A stretch of DNA of 64,000 nucleotides from Reticulascus tulasneorum (lineage: Eukaryota; Ascomycota; Sordariomycetes; Glomerellales; Reticulascaceae): positions 744,001 through 808,000 of the forward strand of contig LSAX01000008.1 in the NCBI GenBank assembly GCA_001557505.1, in the 5' to 3' direction. Below are positions 20,069 to 30,374 of the stretch, in pieces. The position numbers and the translations under genes are program-made. Within the stretch, counting starts at the first letter, position 1. Each line of letters starts with the position of its first letter. The notes under the pieces are model-generated. The model saw only the letters and a list, made by a program, of their open reading frames with translations. It did not search any database and was not told the DNA's origin.

Positions 20069-22882
20069 ATGGAGTCTTTTGCAACAGGGGCGAATGCACT
20101 CACCTTTGTCGTACTCGCATTGAATCTCACGAAAATCACGTTCGAAACTCTCTCTGCGGTCAAAGATGGACCCCGGATTGTTAAGCAAGTCGCGAGCAGT
20201 CTCATGTAGCTACACTGGATTCTTGAGCAGTTGCAGCAGTCACGGGCAGCAGTCTCTGACGACGCGTTGTCTGGCCAAATACAACTCTGCGTGCAAGAGC
20301 TCAGCCTAGCGGCAGCAGCGGTGCAGAAACTTCAGACTTCGCCAAATGAGCAAGGCACTGGCAGGTTGTGGAAGAGACTTAGGGCTTTCTTAAGTGAGAA
20401 GGACTTGGAAAGGCTCCGCATCCAGTTGGCAGCGCTTGCAATAGCTCTTAATCTGAGACTCGGTAATATCTCGAGGCAAGTTTTCAATCAATCCTTCCCG
20501 TTCAACTCGGTGGACTTCAGCACTAACTCTGACACAACTAATCTCCTTATACGAACTAAAGGATGACCATGTCCACATAAAGCGAATGATCGATGCTTTG
20601 GTTGCAACGACGCAGTGTCAGGTACGGTCTCAGGAGGCAGGCTTTACCAATCTGAGGCAAAGCTTGTCTGATACAATTTTTGCCCAATCAAATACCCTCC
20701 GAACCGGTCTGGCTTCGGTGAAAGAGGCTATAGGAGCTATTGAATCAGTCTCACAAGCAAAAGGTGATACTATGCTCGAGTTGCTGTGGGACATTAGAGA
20801 TCAGCTCGCTATCGCTCCGCTACCTGGTGCTCACGGGGAAGCAACCAGTTATGCTCTCAAGACATCACACATACTGGCAAGGCCTCAAGAACCTGCATGC
20901 TCAACAATAGAGAATTTATGGACCTCCAACGAAAATATGATCAGTAGTATCGAACGATTGGGCGGGCTCATCCACGAGAAAGGACTGGCTTTCGATACCT
21001 CCTCCGATGACAATGAAGAGGCCGAGAAGATTATCCAGGACCTACAAAACATTCTTCAGTCCACCCAGAAGTACACAACCAAAGAGCTACAGAAAGGCAT
21101 TGAGATATGTCAGCAAAGTCGAGCAGCTGACAGCAGAGAATTAAAAATGGCATCACGACGGTTGGTTCAAACATTAAGCCAGTCCAAATTCGCAATCAAC
21201 GAATCAGGGAAGCAAACACTGATTGCCAATGCTGGGCTCTTTTTCTAATGTTTCTATAGGCAGATTTCGAAAACATGCGCATGGTACAGTGATACAGCAA
21301 ACGCGCACGTACAACGAAGTCAACGTTGGTGTTGGGGCATTGTCTGTAATTTTCAATAAAATACGTCGATTAAGGAACACTGGCGACGATGAGCCGGTTG
21401 ACACTCGCTATGGCTATACTGACTGTGTGATAACCGCCACATTCCTGCCAAGCAACCCTCAAAAACACCATATGCTGGTAGCTTCATCTTTTCAACAAGA
21501 GATGCACCTGGGTGCTGTGTCCTCAATCTCACGGCTTGCGGTAAAGCGGGTACTACCCGCCGAATCGATGGTATTCAGGGTAGTTAAGCAAGGACAATTG
21601 CAGGAGCTTGAAAGAATGTTAAAAGATGGAGAAGCATTGCTTCGAGACCACGATGAACACGGCGCGTCCCTCTTAATGGTACGTGAGTCCAATGGCATGT
21701 AACAAGAACCTAAAATCCAGATGCTTATTATAAACTCAAGTACTCAACAAAGCAACCTAGAATTTGCAAGTTTCTGATAGACAACGGGCTAGATATCGAT
21801 TATGTGGGAGGAATCCGGGGATCGAGAAACGTATTTGTGGAGTAAATCTCTGGATATCTAAGACATTGGAACTAAAAATTGACTGTTATAATAGGTCAGC
21901 CTTACAAGTGGAAAAACTTGATGACCTAATGGACTGCGATGAACTGGTAAGGGTGATACAGTGTCGCCGACTGCTCTTAGAAGCAGGCGCTGACCCAACC
22001 CTGAACGTTGATTCGAGACGCCACTCATTTTTGGAGCATTTACGTTATCAGGGTGTCCCTGTTAGTTAACCATGGACTGCTAATAGATTGAATGCTAACC
22101 ACATACATTTGCAGGAGTCCATTCGATCAGCATGGAATCCAGATCTTGTGGGTCATATCGTCTCTATTAGCACTTTCGAGGGCATTCAAGGCTTGTCACC
22201 TTTTCTGCTCCAGTGCTTGGGCATGGGCGATGAATATACACGGGAAATTTTCAGCACCCTTCTCGACTTGGGCGCGGACATACGTGCTCGAGATCAAAAC
22301 GGACGCACATGCCTGCATATATGTCTCGACTGGGTGGGAAGACCTAGTAGGCTAACGGAGTTTGAAGCGATCAGGTTTCTCGTTGATAGGGGAGCCGACC
22401 CTAGAGCTGTTGACAATGATGGTAGGTCAGTTTCGAGGTCCGCATATTGTAGATTTTCTCGTGCCATCCCTGAGGAAGATAGAGGAGGATACGCCGGAGA
22501 CGTCTGGGACGCAGTTTTGCAGAGCTGTGGTTACGATCTTGTTGATTTCCGCTCGCGATGTAGAAGGAGGCCAAAGTACACTAGAACGTATACTCGGGAA
22601 AACTTCGAGTTACTTTGGCAAGGCAGAGAACATCTCTGCCCTTATTGGGATGATTCGATCTGGCCACCTCTGGTGGAAGGTGAGACCTATTCCGAGAGCT
22701 CGGCGACAGATGATGAGGCCTCGGGCGATTCAGATCTTGAAAGTACAGGAGGAGTTATCATTAAAGAGCTCTTAAGTGATGACGAGGATTAATAAAACAA
22801 TGAGGATGAAGGGAATCAAGAGGAAGATGAGGACGAGGGTACCGATGACGAGGATGACGGACGCGGGGATGAATTTGTGTAA
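20069..22882 (+). pseudogene. Decayed ankyrin-repeat NLR-like protein with fungal helical N-terminal domain
   Basis: ATG 20069 opens MESFATGANALTFVVLAL, a helical N-terminal domain of the kind found in fungal STAND/ankyrin proteins (PigL_N/SesA-like). TAG at codon 47 (20207-20209) interrupts it, yet the same frame goes on with LHWILEQLQQ. Four introns restore continuity: 20463-20520, 21679-21740, 21842-21894 and 22061-22114. They give LTLTQLISLYELKDD, YSTKQPRICKFLIDNGLDID, and RRLLLEAGADPTL. Near 21234-21236 (GGG) a one-base shift is needed to pass from NAGLFF-stop to SFSNVSIGRFRKH. Ankyrin-like units sit in the last exon (LLDLGADIRARDQNGRTCLH and FLVDRGADPRAVDNDGRS). The frame ends at TAA 22790-22792, but an acidic in-frame stretch runs on to 22882. 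Two separate lesions make a functional full-length product unlikely. The family assignment is by eye. Confidence 0.7.
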
Positions 22883-22971
22883 GCACCAAAGTACTTAATG
22901 AAGACCGTCCTCTTTCGTAACCCTTATTTGACCTTGACATGGGCTTAAACGGATTCCTCAACCTCCCTAGT

Positions 22972-24686
22972 TTATCTGGCTTGCTCTTCAGCGCGAGCCC
23001 TCAAGCTGCGCCATTCCACGCAAATGCTGCCAAAGACAGTTATAGCGCAGGCCGCTAACACCATGTGAAACACATTTACAAGAGCAGCATTATAGTCAGA
23101 AAGAAGTATGTTGAGGTCGTCTCCAGAAACAAGACCCCTGAGTTCTGTAACGCCACCACCCGTTATGGAATCAGGGCTAATGCCTGGAAGATTTGTGAGT
23201 TTCGAGACCAAGCTGTTGACGAAAATATTTTGGGCGACGGGCAGGAACATGGCAGCGCCAAGATATCGTATGAACATGACGAGTGCGGATCCAGCTGCAA
23301 TATCCGACCTCTCCAGAACAGTTTGAACAACGTTCAATGGCTGCTGGGAGCTGAACCCGAGCCCAATGCCGAATATAATCTGATACCCAATCCACCTAGT
23401 ATTGTTTGTGGTTGGAGTGAAAGTTGCGATGAGGCCAGCCCCGATTGGCATGATTATTGAGCCAAGAATGAAGAATGGAGTATAGTAACCGACTTTGGAG
23501 ATGACTATTCCAGAGGACAAAGCACCAAAAACAACTGATAGGATCATCGGCAGTAACATAATCCCGGACTCAACGGCACTGACGCCTTTGATGGCCTGGA
23601 ACCAGACTGGAAGATAGTAGATCATGACCATCATGCCGGCGCCGTTAAAGAATGCAAACCATAAACAAGCCACTATGCTCCGGTTCTTCAAGATACGTGG
23701 AGGAACGGTACCATCTTCCTGCTTCCAGATCTGAATCGCGACAAAGGACAGGGATAGGATGCCGCATAGTACGAGAAGGACTATAATTCGAGGGTCTTTC
23801 CAGGAGTACTCGGTTCCTCCCCACTGGAGGGCCAATATCAAGCAAACAATGCCTGGAAAAAAGACGAGATTACCGATCGGGTCCAGCTGTTTCAACTTCC
23901 CCGTCCAGCCCGTGGCTGGCGCATCAAGCTTTTGGTTGGGAAGATGTAAGATCAGGATGATAATAACGAGTGACACGGCTCCGACGGGGAGATTGACGTA
24001 GAAACACCATCGCCAAGTCACCTTGTCGGTAAATGTGCCTCCAATCAAAGGCCCGATGACAGATGCCACGGCGAAGACGGCACCGAAGGCGCCCAGGTAG
24101 ATCGGTCGCTGCTGCAGTGGAATCGTGTGGAACATGATGACCATTATTCCTGAAAACATCCCAGAGGAGCCTAATCCCGCAATAGCACGACCGGCAATGA
24201 AAGAGTTTGAGTTCGGAGCTGCACCACAAATAGCTGAACCGACTTCGAAAAGTATAATACCGGCGAGCAGGATAGGCTTAGCTGGATAGTATTTGTAGAC
24301 TTTGCCCATCAGTAGCTGAAAGCTACACATGGTAAGCAGATATGCACTACCATACCAGCCAATGTCATCCAGAGAGTCGAACTCATCCGTGATCCGTGGG
24401 ATTGCCGTGGAGATAATGTTCAGGTCCTGCACTTCCAAGTTAGCAATTCAATCTGACTGGTGTATAGTTGTGACCGGGAAATGGAGTGCATTTGTACCAG
24501 ATTAACCAAGAAAACAGCCAGATAGAGAGCCGCCATGACCAAAACTTGCTTCTGCCTGCTAGGATATACAGCAGCTACATCAGCAGCAGCAGGGACAGCG
24601 GCCGCTTTCTCCATCTTGTCCATCTTGTCAGTCTGGCTGATGCTCCGGAGTGACGGATAGTAGTCACGTGATGCAGAATCGGACAT
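22972..24686 (-). CDS. MFS multidrug/toxin-type exporter (DHA2-like, about 14 membrane segments)
   Basis: Exons 24686-24498 and 24426-22972 join through a 71-nt phase-0 intron (GTACAA...GTGCAG, branch GCTAAC) to 547 aa. The splice restores the first-helix signature AVFLVNL-DLNIISTAIPRITD. Family motifs follow: DIGWYGSAYLLT, the loop-2/3 block GKVYKYYPAKP, AGRAIAGLGSSGMFSG, and motif C GAVFAVASVIGPLIGGTFTD followed by WRWCFYVNLPVGA. About fourteen hydrophobic segments are visible. Such plasma-membrane antiporters export toxic small molecules or secondary metabolites using the proton gradient. It sits head-to-head with a Zn2Cys6 regulator (25016), and the 329-bp gap suggests co-regulation. No biosynthetic core gene is adjacent, so the substrate cannot be inferred. 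Confidence 0.93.
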
Positions 24687-24799
24687 TGTAGGTAGATAGG
24701 CACTACAGCTGTCGATCTAATGCTTTGGCTGAGCTCAAGGTTAATGAAAGACTGCTTAAGCATGTCCTGCCACGGATTCAACCCGATATTTCAATGATC

Positions 24800-24814
24800 C
24801 GGACACAGTGCCCG
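24800..24814. promoter_or_regulatory. CGG-N9-CCG inverted pair, candidate Zn2Cys6 binding site
   Basis: CGG at 24800-24802 and CCG at 24812-24814 are separated by nine bases. This everted/inverted triplet arrangement is the known recognition mode of Zn2Cys6 dimers. It lies 115 bp upstream of the exporter start and 200 bp upstream of the regulator start. Confidence 0.35.
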
Positions 24815-24862
24815 GCATTTCGGGGTTAGTTCTTCAGTTCGTAGATGCACCGATTCGTCGGT

Positions 24863-24903
24863 TCTCGGGGTTCAAAATAGCGTTTTCTCTCCGAGCCCCG
24901 AGA
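24863..24903. promoter_or_regulatory. Inverted repeat TCTCGGGG/CCCCGAGA in the divergent promoter
   Basis: A perfect 8-bp inverted repeat (24863-24870 and 24896-24903) has a 25-bp spacer that itself contains CTCCGAG. It could be an operator or a chance palindrome. No binding protein can be assigned. Confidence 0.35.
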
Positions 24904-25015
24904 TCTTTACGCAGCCCATATCCAAGCAACGAATCAAATTTTTCTGTAGTTCCCATTTGATTAGATATTCCTTTCGTTAACCAAATTATTGGTATATACA
25001 AGATCATCCTCAGCT

Positions 25016-27313
25016 ATGTATTCAACTCCGATGGCCGAGCAAGCTGGGCCGGACGCGGACCTCAAAAACCACTCGTGTTTGACATGCCGACAGCGAAAGG
25101 TCAAGTGCGACCGGCGTAATCCGTGCTCCAACTGCATCAAAGCAACGCGAGAGTGCAGTTTCATCCCCCCTACGCGTGGAAAGCGGAAGAGAACAAATGC
25201 TCCTAAAGAGGGGCTCCATGCTAAACTGAGACGATATGAAGAGCTGCTGAGATCATGCGGTGCGAAAATTGACTCGTTTGAGTACGACGACGACTCCGGT
25301 TCGGAATCGATGTCTCGGCCAAACATTGAACCCGCCGAGGACGCCGAATCTGGAAGTAAAATTGATCCTGGCTCCTTCACGCCTGCAGGGACCAAGCCGA
25401 GGCTCGTGGATAAAGAAGGGTCATCGAGATATTTTGATGGGTACCTACACTCCTTGTGATTTCCAGCCCTAGGTTGAAAGCTTACTGAGTTCTCCTAGTA
25501 ATCATTGGTCTAGCCTGGTAAGGGAAGTAAGTCTAGGCATCTCTCTCACACTCTTGGCGGAAAAAATCTGATTGTTTAATAGTTTCGTTATCCGGAAGAA
25601 GATGACATTGCTGTCCCTACAGAGGACCCGAATGCCGATGAGTCGGACCTCATTTTGGGTTTTCCTGATCAATATGGTCTTGGGCCAACCAGTCTCTCCA
25701 AAACTGGCAATCTCGCAAGCCTCCACCCTCCTCACCATCTTTTGGTGAAACTGTGGGATGTTTATGTCGATCGAGTTGACCCTCTTCTGAAAATTTTACA
25801 CCTTCCGACGTTCTGGTCCTCACTGACGAATGCTCTTCAACATCCCCATAGCATATCCAAAAGTTTAGAAGCACTGATTTTTGCCTTCTATCTTGCTACG
25901 ATCGCCTGCTTGGCTGAAGACGAATGCCAAGGTCTATTAGGAGCACGGAAGTCGATTATACTTGCTCGACATGATCTGGCAGCTCGCCGCGCTTTAAGAA
26001 ATGCGGGATTCCTGCACACTTCCAATCTGACAACTCTTCGAGCTTACGTTATGTTCCTTGTAAGCTGACATTTGACCTGGATTTTGGTACTTCGCTAACC
26101 CGAGCAGGCGGGTGTGAGATGCAGGTATCAGAATGATACTCTGTTCGTCTTGCTAGGGATTGCTGTGCGACTTGCCCGAAAAATGGGCATCCACCGAGAT
26201 GGCTCATCTCTTGGAATATCTCCATTTGAAGCAGAAATGCGGACGCGGCTTTGGTGGCATATCGTCTTCATGGATTTCCGAATCTCCGACTTGTTGGGCG
26301 CAAAGCCGTCTATGGACCTCTTTTCTTGCAATGCCAAGTTGCCTTTAAATGTCACAGACGAAGATATGAACCCTGATATGGTTGAGTTACCGCCAGAAAG
26401 AAAAGGAATCACTTCCGTTGTTGTTTGTCTCATCAGATACGAAATTACAGAGTTTTTACGCAACTTCTCATCGACAGGCCCCAGCAATATGCGCTGGGAG
26501 GTCCTCACCGACGATAATATCACAATCGCTAAAAAGGACAGCATGATAAGCGAAATCGAGGACCTTTTAGAAAGGAAATATCTGCGTTATTGTGATCCAT
26601 CGAATTCGCTTCATCAATTCGCGTCAATTATGGTTCGGTCAGCAATATGCAAGATGAAGCTATTTGCTCACAATCCACGGCGATTCGCCAATCGCGGCGT
26701 CAAAGTCCCTCAAAGCGAAAGAGACATAGTCTTTGTGAATGCAAGTAAGCTTCTGGAATACGCCAGCTTATTGCGAGGTAGTCAAAGCTTGGAAAAATAC
26801 ATGTGGCAGGTCGGCACAAACGTCCTTTGGAATGCACTCCTTTACGTACTCATTGAAGCTCGACACCGCAAAACAGGACCGGAAGTCGATCGACTATGGC
26901 AGCTAATAGGAGTTGTGCTTTCAAAATACCCTCAGATGTTTGAAAAAACTACCGGAGTTGTGTACGCTGCACTAGGTAAATGGACGGTGGAGGTTTGGGA
27001 CGAGTGTGTCGCAGGAATCAAGGCTGAGGGACTTCCGGAACCGCCAACGCCCGAGTATATTAATGCGCTTCGACTGTGTCGAACACCGCAGGTAGACTTT
27101 TCGTCTAGACAGAAACAGCAGGCAGAGTGCGGAACTACCACTGGAACTTCGGCCGGCCAGTATGACATCCAAGCTCAAAGCCACGGAAGAAATACTCTTT
27201 CTGATCTCGAGCCTTTCCCCTGGTTCGATTGCTCTCGCCTTTTCTCTTTCGAAGCGGATTCAGATGAATGGGCCCAATGGGAAAATTTAGTTGCTGGAGC
27301 GGATTCGACTTAA
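25016..27313 (+). CDS. Zn(II)2Cys6 transcription factor with fungal-specific regulatory domain
   Basis: Four exons (25016-25440, 25499-25526, 25583-26059, 26108-27313) give 711 aa. The tiny 28-nt second exon is required: it restores FDGNHWSSLVRE-FRYPEED. The DNA-binding zinc cluster is at about residues 20-46, CLTCRQRKVKC then CSNC and C (C-x2-C-x6-C-x5-C-x2-C-x6-C). A basic linker follows (GKRKRTN). The middle homology region (Fungal_trans) includes VKLWDVYVDRVDPLLKILH, the block FVLLGIAVRLARKMGIHRDG, and the hallmark SPFEAEMRTRLWWHI. ATG 25016 is the first ATG; a second lies at 25031. It probably controls the divergent exporter and works in the nucleus. Targets are inferred only from position. 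Confidence 0.93.
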
Positions 27314-28495
27314 GTTGAACTGAGATACTACACAATGAAGAATGGTTTACTGAAATTGTCTCCTAGCCTACAAGTTAGGTACCTTATACCTATCATACTA
27401 CTAAGTTCTCACTTATTTAGGGTAATTACTTGCTGACATAATGTAAGGTACCTTCCACTGTCCTGTATGCTGAGACCTACCTACCCTTATTTATATATGG
27501 GTCTCCCTACTACTTAATGCTGGCCATTCCCCTTCTTATCTCTCCCCTTCCCTTCATCTTTAACAATCTGTGATGCTTCCCCTCCCTTAGGGCTGAGGTC
27601 GTCTGAGTAGTCAAGCAATTAGTGGTGCATGCTTATAACCAGGATTCTCTTGTTGGTGCTTTCGTTCTTCAGGGGGCTTTCTTCTGTTCTTTACCCCACG
27701 CCGAATCGAATTTGTTAACGGACAAGACTCTTTGTGTTTTCAGGTTGCCTACCGAGGTACTCCTCTTGACTCAGGAGTTATGATGAAATATGGCCTGATA
27801 GGCTAAAAACTGAGCTCAGTTGAGGCAGGGTGGGTCAGACGATCAGATAACTGGGCACTTAGGTAGTCAAAATGTATTAGTCCCAGATTTTATCTGTAAT
27901 TAATGCCAAAGGTACCTGCACCAATTCAGGCAATCCTTGCTTGAACTTCATAACGTGAAGCCGGCTGCTGACAAAGAATCAAGGAAGGTCGCACGCGATG
28001 AGAACGTGTCTAAGGAGACAGCCTTGTCGATAGCGAAGATTGCAGGCGGAATGGCGGTGACGGAGTTTGTAGCCGCGATGCCAAATGCATTCCTCCCTAA
28101 GTAGCTGAACTTGTCTTTCTCAAATGCACCTACATGTCTCCAAGTGTGCATGCTACTCGGATAAGGATTGTCATTTGAGCGTGATGAGTCGTTCGCCAGG
28201 ATTTGTAGTCTTATGTCCGATGCCATTGCCAATGTAAGGCTGCAGGCCTCAACGAAATGATAGGTTGTGAAAAATGGCCCAGGGCCATTGCTGCATGGCT
28301 GCCTTAGGTGTAGTTCTGCATGGTGTCCTTAGGAGGTTGCATGTCCGCACCCTGTCGCGAGAATAAATGATTAGAGGCACCAGGGCACTAGACAAATAAT
28401 GAGAGGAAACAAGCAGGCTAACTTGACGACTTGTTTACCCAATCTAATCTCAGTTCTCCGGAAAAGCTAACTCGGGAATCACCATCTTCACGACC
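27314..28495. other. Intergenic region, 3' of the Zn2Cys6 gene
   Basis: About 1.2 kb. The left half has GGTACCTT motifs and CT-rich stretches. The right half holds short frames on both strands (for example 27948-28232, -) with no recognisable similarity. It includes the promoter of the gene starting at 28496. Confidence 0.45.
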
Positions 28496-29428
28496 ATGTT
28501 GGTTTGGAGTCGTCCCATTAACCTCATCGATTCCGCAGTGGCCGGCAGGGGTTCCAACGATAATGGAATCGTTTATGTACAAGTGGACTCCGACCACCAC
28601 GGACTCGGGCGAATGTCAGGCGACGACAAATTCTTGATCATACTACACGGTATTCTCCGCCACGACAATCATGCAGATGTATACTCCGTTTGCAACTTCT
28701 ACTATAGAGATTCATCCAAGTTTGGGCTACTCGAGGCCAGAGTGTACGATATGAAAGATGCTTCCGCGAATGAAGCACAACTTAGGTCCCGAGTCCGCAA
28801 CTTGAAGCGGATATCAGCATCCGGGCGCTTTGTGATGGATTTTAGATGGAGAGGGTTGATTATCGTCATCTTCCGCCCGGACTCGGGGGCTCATGCAAAC
28901 ACCAGACTCGAGCTACCTACTGAGCCCGCCAATTCAAAGCCCACGTCCAAGGATACGTTCGATAATCGGACCGAAAAGAATTACAAACGACGTAAAACGT
29001 CCGACCAGCAGAGAGAAGATGCTAGACTCCGCCAGCTCGGAAAAAGAAGATCTGCTAGGAGGGCTAAGAAATTGCAAGAAGACGCAGAAACCAGCGTGGT
29101 TTCATCAGATGGGAACGGTAGAACGATAGATATAAATGGTGTTGGGGATGGCGTCGATGACGAGGAAGCAACCGATCCCATGCTCACATTGTTACATTTT
29201 GCGCACAGCGAAAGTCCTGAAATCCGTCAGCGGCTGCGACCAGAGTACAAGGACTTTCTCCAGAGGTACCTGCTGACCCACCTGCAGCGCTCTGAAGACA
29301 AAGAGAAGATGGATCAGTTCATGCAGATCGAAGTTTGGAGAAGCCGTATTCCTCAAGCGCCAGCCGAAAAGGTTCTCTCACTGCTCAAGGAGCATCACGA
29401 TGAGTTTGAAAGGCTGCGTCGAAAATAG
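28496..29428 (+). CDS. Protein of unknown function, 310 aa, with basic central region
   Basis: A single uninterrupted ORF runs from ATG 28496 to TAG 29428, followed at once by a second TAG. I recognise no family. The first about 130 residues look globular, with alternating hydrophobic strands (GIVYVQVDSDHHG, FLIILHGIL, VYSVCNFYYRD, FRWRGLIIVIFRP). A strongly basic, probably nuclear-targeted segment follows (NYKRRKTSDQQRED and RRSARRAKKL, about residues 160-200), then an acidic linker. The C-terminal about 90 residues are helical (LRPEYKDFLQRYLLTHLQRS, then KVLSLLKEHHDEFERLRRK). Codon use looks like real coding sequence. In this setting it could be an accessory or lineage-specific gene, but nothing in the sequence shows its role. 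Confidence 0.6.
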   Translation: MLVWSRPINLIDSAVAGRGSNDNGIVYVQVDSDHHGLGRMSGDDKFLIILHGILRHDNHADVYSVCNFYYRDSSKFGLLEARVYDMKDASANEAQLRSRVRNLKRISASGRFVMDFRWRGLIIVIFRPDSGAHANTRLELPTEPANSKPTSKDTFDNRTEKNYKRRKTSDQQREDARLRQLGKRRSARRAKKLQEDAETSVVSSDGNGRTIDINGVGDGVDDEEATDPMLTLLHFAHSESPEIRQRLRPEYKDFLQRYLLTHLQRSEDKEKMDQFMQIEVWRSRIPQAPAEKVLSLLKEHHDEFERLRRK

Positions 29429-30254
29429 TAGCAGTTGCCTGCCCTCAAGCAGTCAAACAAATCAGATCCACCAGTCAATAAGGCTGATATATGCCATCCG
29501 ACATGGGGCAGCTTTATTGCGCGAGCCGATTGGAAAAGCCAATGAAGTGTGCAACGTACTTAAGAACAACTTGACGTCCATCAATGAGAAGAAGATGGAT
29601 TGGATGGAAGTCCCGTCAAGCGCGGAAGATTGTGAGCGGCTGTGACGGGAAGTGGCAAACTTGGCAGCTTTTTGTCAAACTGTCGTTCCCGGCTCGAGCC
29701 TTTATGCGGGAAATAGGATCGCAATTTCGGGTTGTCGAGGAGGAACTGGAGGAGACCCAGGCGGCAGCTGCTGAAGATTTGTGTTTGTACTTCGGACAGC
29801 TATCTGGATCTTCTCAATGAAGTAATTGTTGTGTCGGGATCTATCCCGAGGGTGAGTCTTCTTGTCATCAAAGGGACAGTGGACCGGGCTGCTCTATGTT
29901 CAAAGCTTCAATATTTTAGACACATGCTCATCTTTTGATGTGTAACTCGATGCTCCTCGTGATCCTGACAGACAGGGCGAACCTATGAAAGTATTAAACA
30001 AACTTGCCAATATCATTATCGTTATGCATGCGCCATATCACTGGGGTCAATATTCAGAAGGAATTTACTTTCAAAAGATTTCCATGCATAAGAGATTGTA
30101 CCTTGAAGAGGCAACTTCTCAAGGTGTATTATACCGAGAGATAGCATACAAAGACATTGCATACCAAAGAAATTGATATCGTCTAGGAGCTATACCAGCT
30201 CCCAGAGACAAACCCAATGGAAGAATAACAGCGCATGTGCTTCCAGTAATGGAT
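29429..30254. other. Region with possible decayed coding sequence downstream of the 310-aa gene
   Basis: A frame from about 29500 reads ANEVCNVLKNNLTSINEKK and then WMEVPSSAEDCERL, stops at TGA 29643, and goes on in frame with REVANLAAFCQTVVPGSS. This looks like one helical protein with a nonsense codon, or exons of an unresolved gene. No family was recognised. After about 29830 the sequence becomes AT-richer with no coding signal. Confidence 0.3.
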
Positions 30255-30374
30255 GTCCTAAATACGGTACTGGAAGTTCCTTACTGGAAATACGTTATTG
30301 GCATAACGTATTTCCAGGAACGTTATGCCAATAACGTATTTCCAGTAAGGAACTTCCAGTACCGTATTTAGGAC
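30255..30374. repeat. Perfect inverted repeat with 55-bp arms and 10-nt loop (foldback or MITE-like)
   Basis: The left arm 30255-30309 and right arm 30320-30374 are exact reverse complements over 55 bp, separated by ATTTCCAGGA (30310-30319). The arms begin GTCCTAAATACGG and end ...GGCATAACGT next to the loop. The arms contain internal near-repeats of TTCCAGTA/TACTGGAA. There is no obvious target-site duplication directly at the borders. It could be a miniature foldback transposable element, the two termini of an element fused by deletion, or a hairpin RNA source. Perfect identity of the arms implies recent origin or ongoing gene conversion. Confidence 0.9.

Larger units (their letters stand above)
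24687..25015. promoter_or_regulatory. Shared divergent promoter of the MFS exporter and Zn2Cys6 regulator
   Basis: The 329 bp between two divergent start codons contain several CGG triplets. These include a CGG-N9-CCG inverted pair and an 8-bp inverted repeat, listed separately. Zn2Cys6 factors bind paired CGG half-sites, so regulation of the exporter by the neighbouring factor, and autoregulation, is plausible but inferred. Confidence 0.6.

Noticed and set aside
30255..30374. Inverted repeat considered as a CRISPR-like or terminator structure
   Set aside because: There is one hairpin with no repeated spacers, this is a eukaryotic genome, and 55-bp arms are far too long for a terminator.
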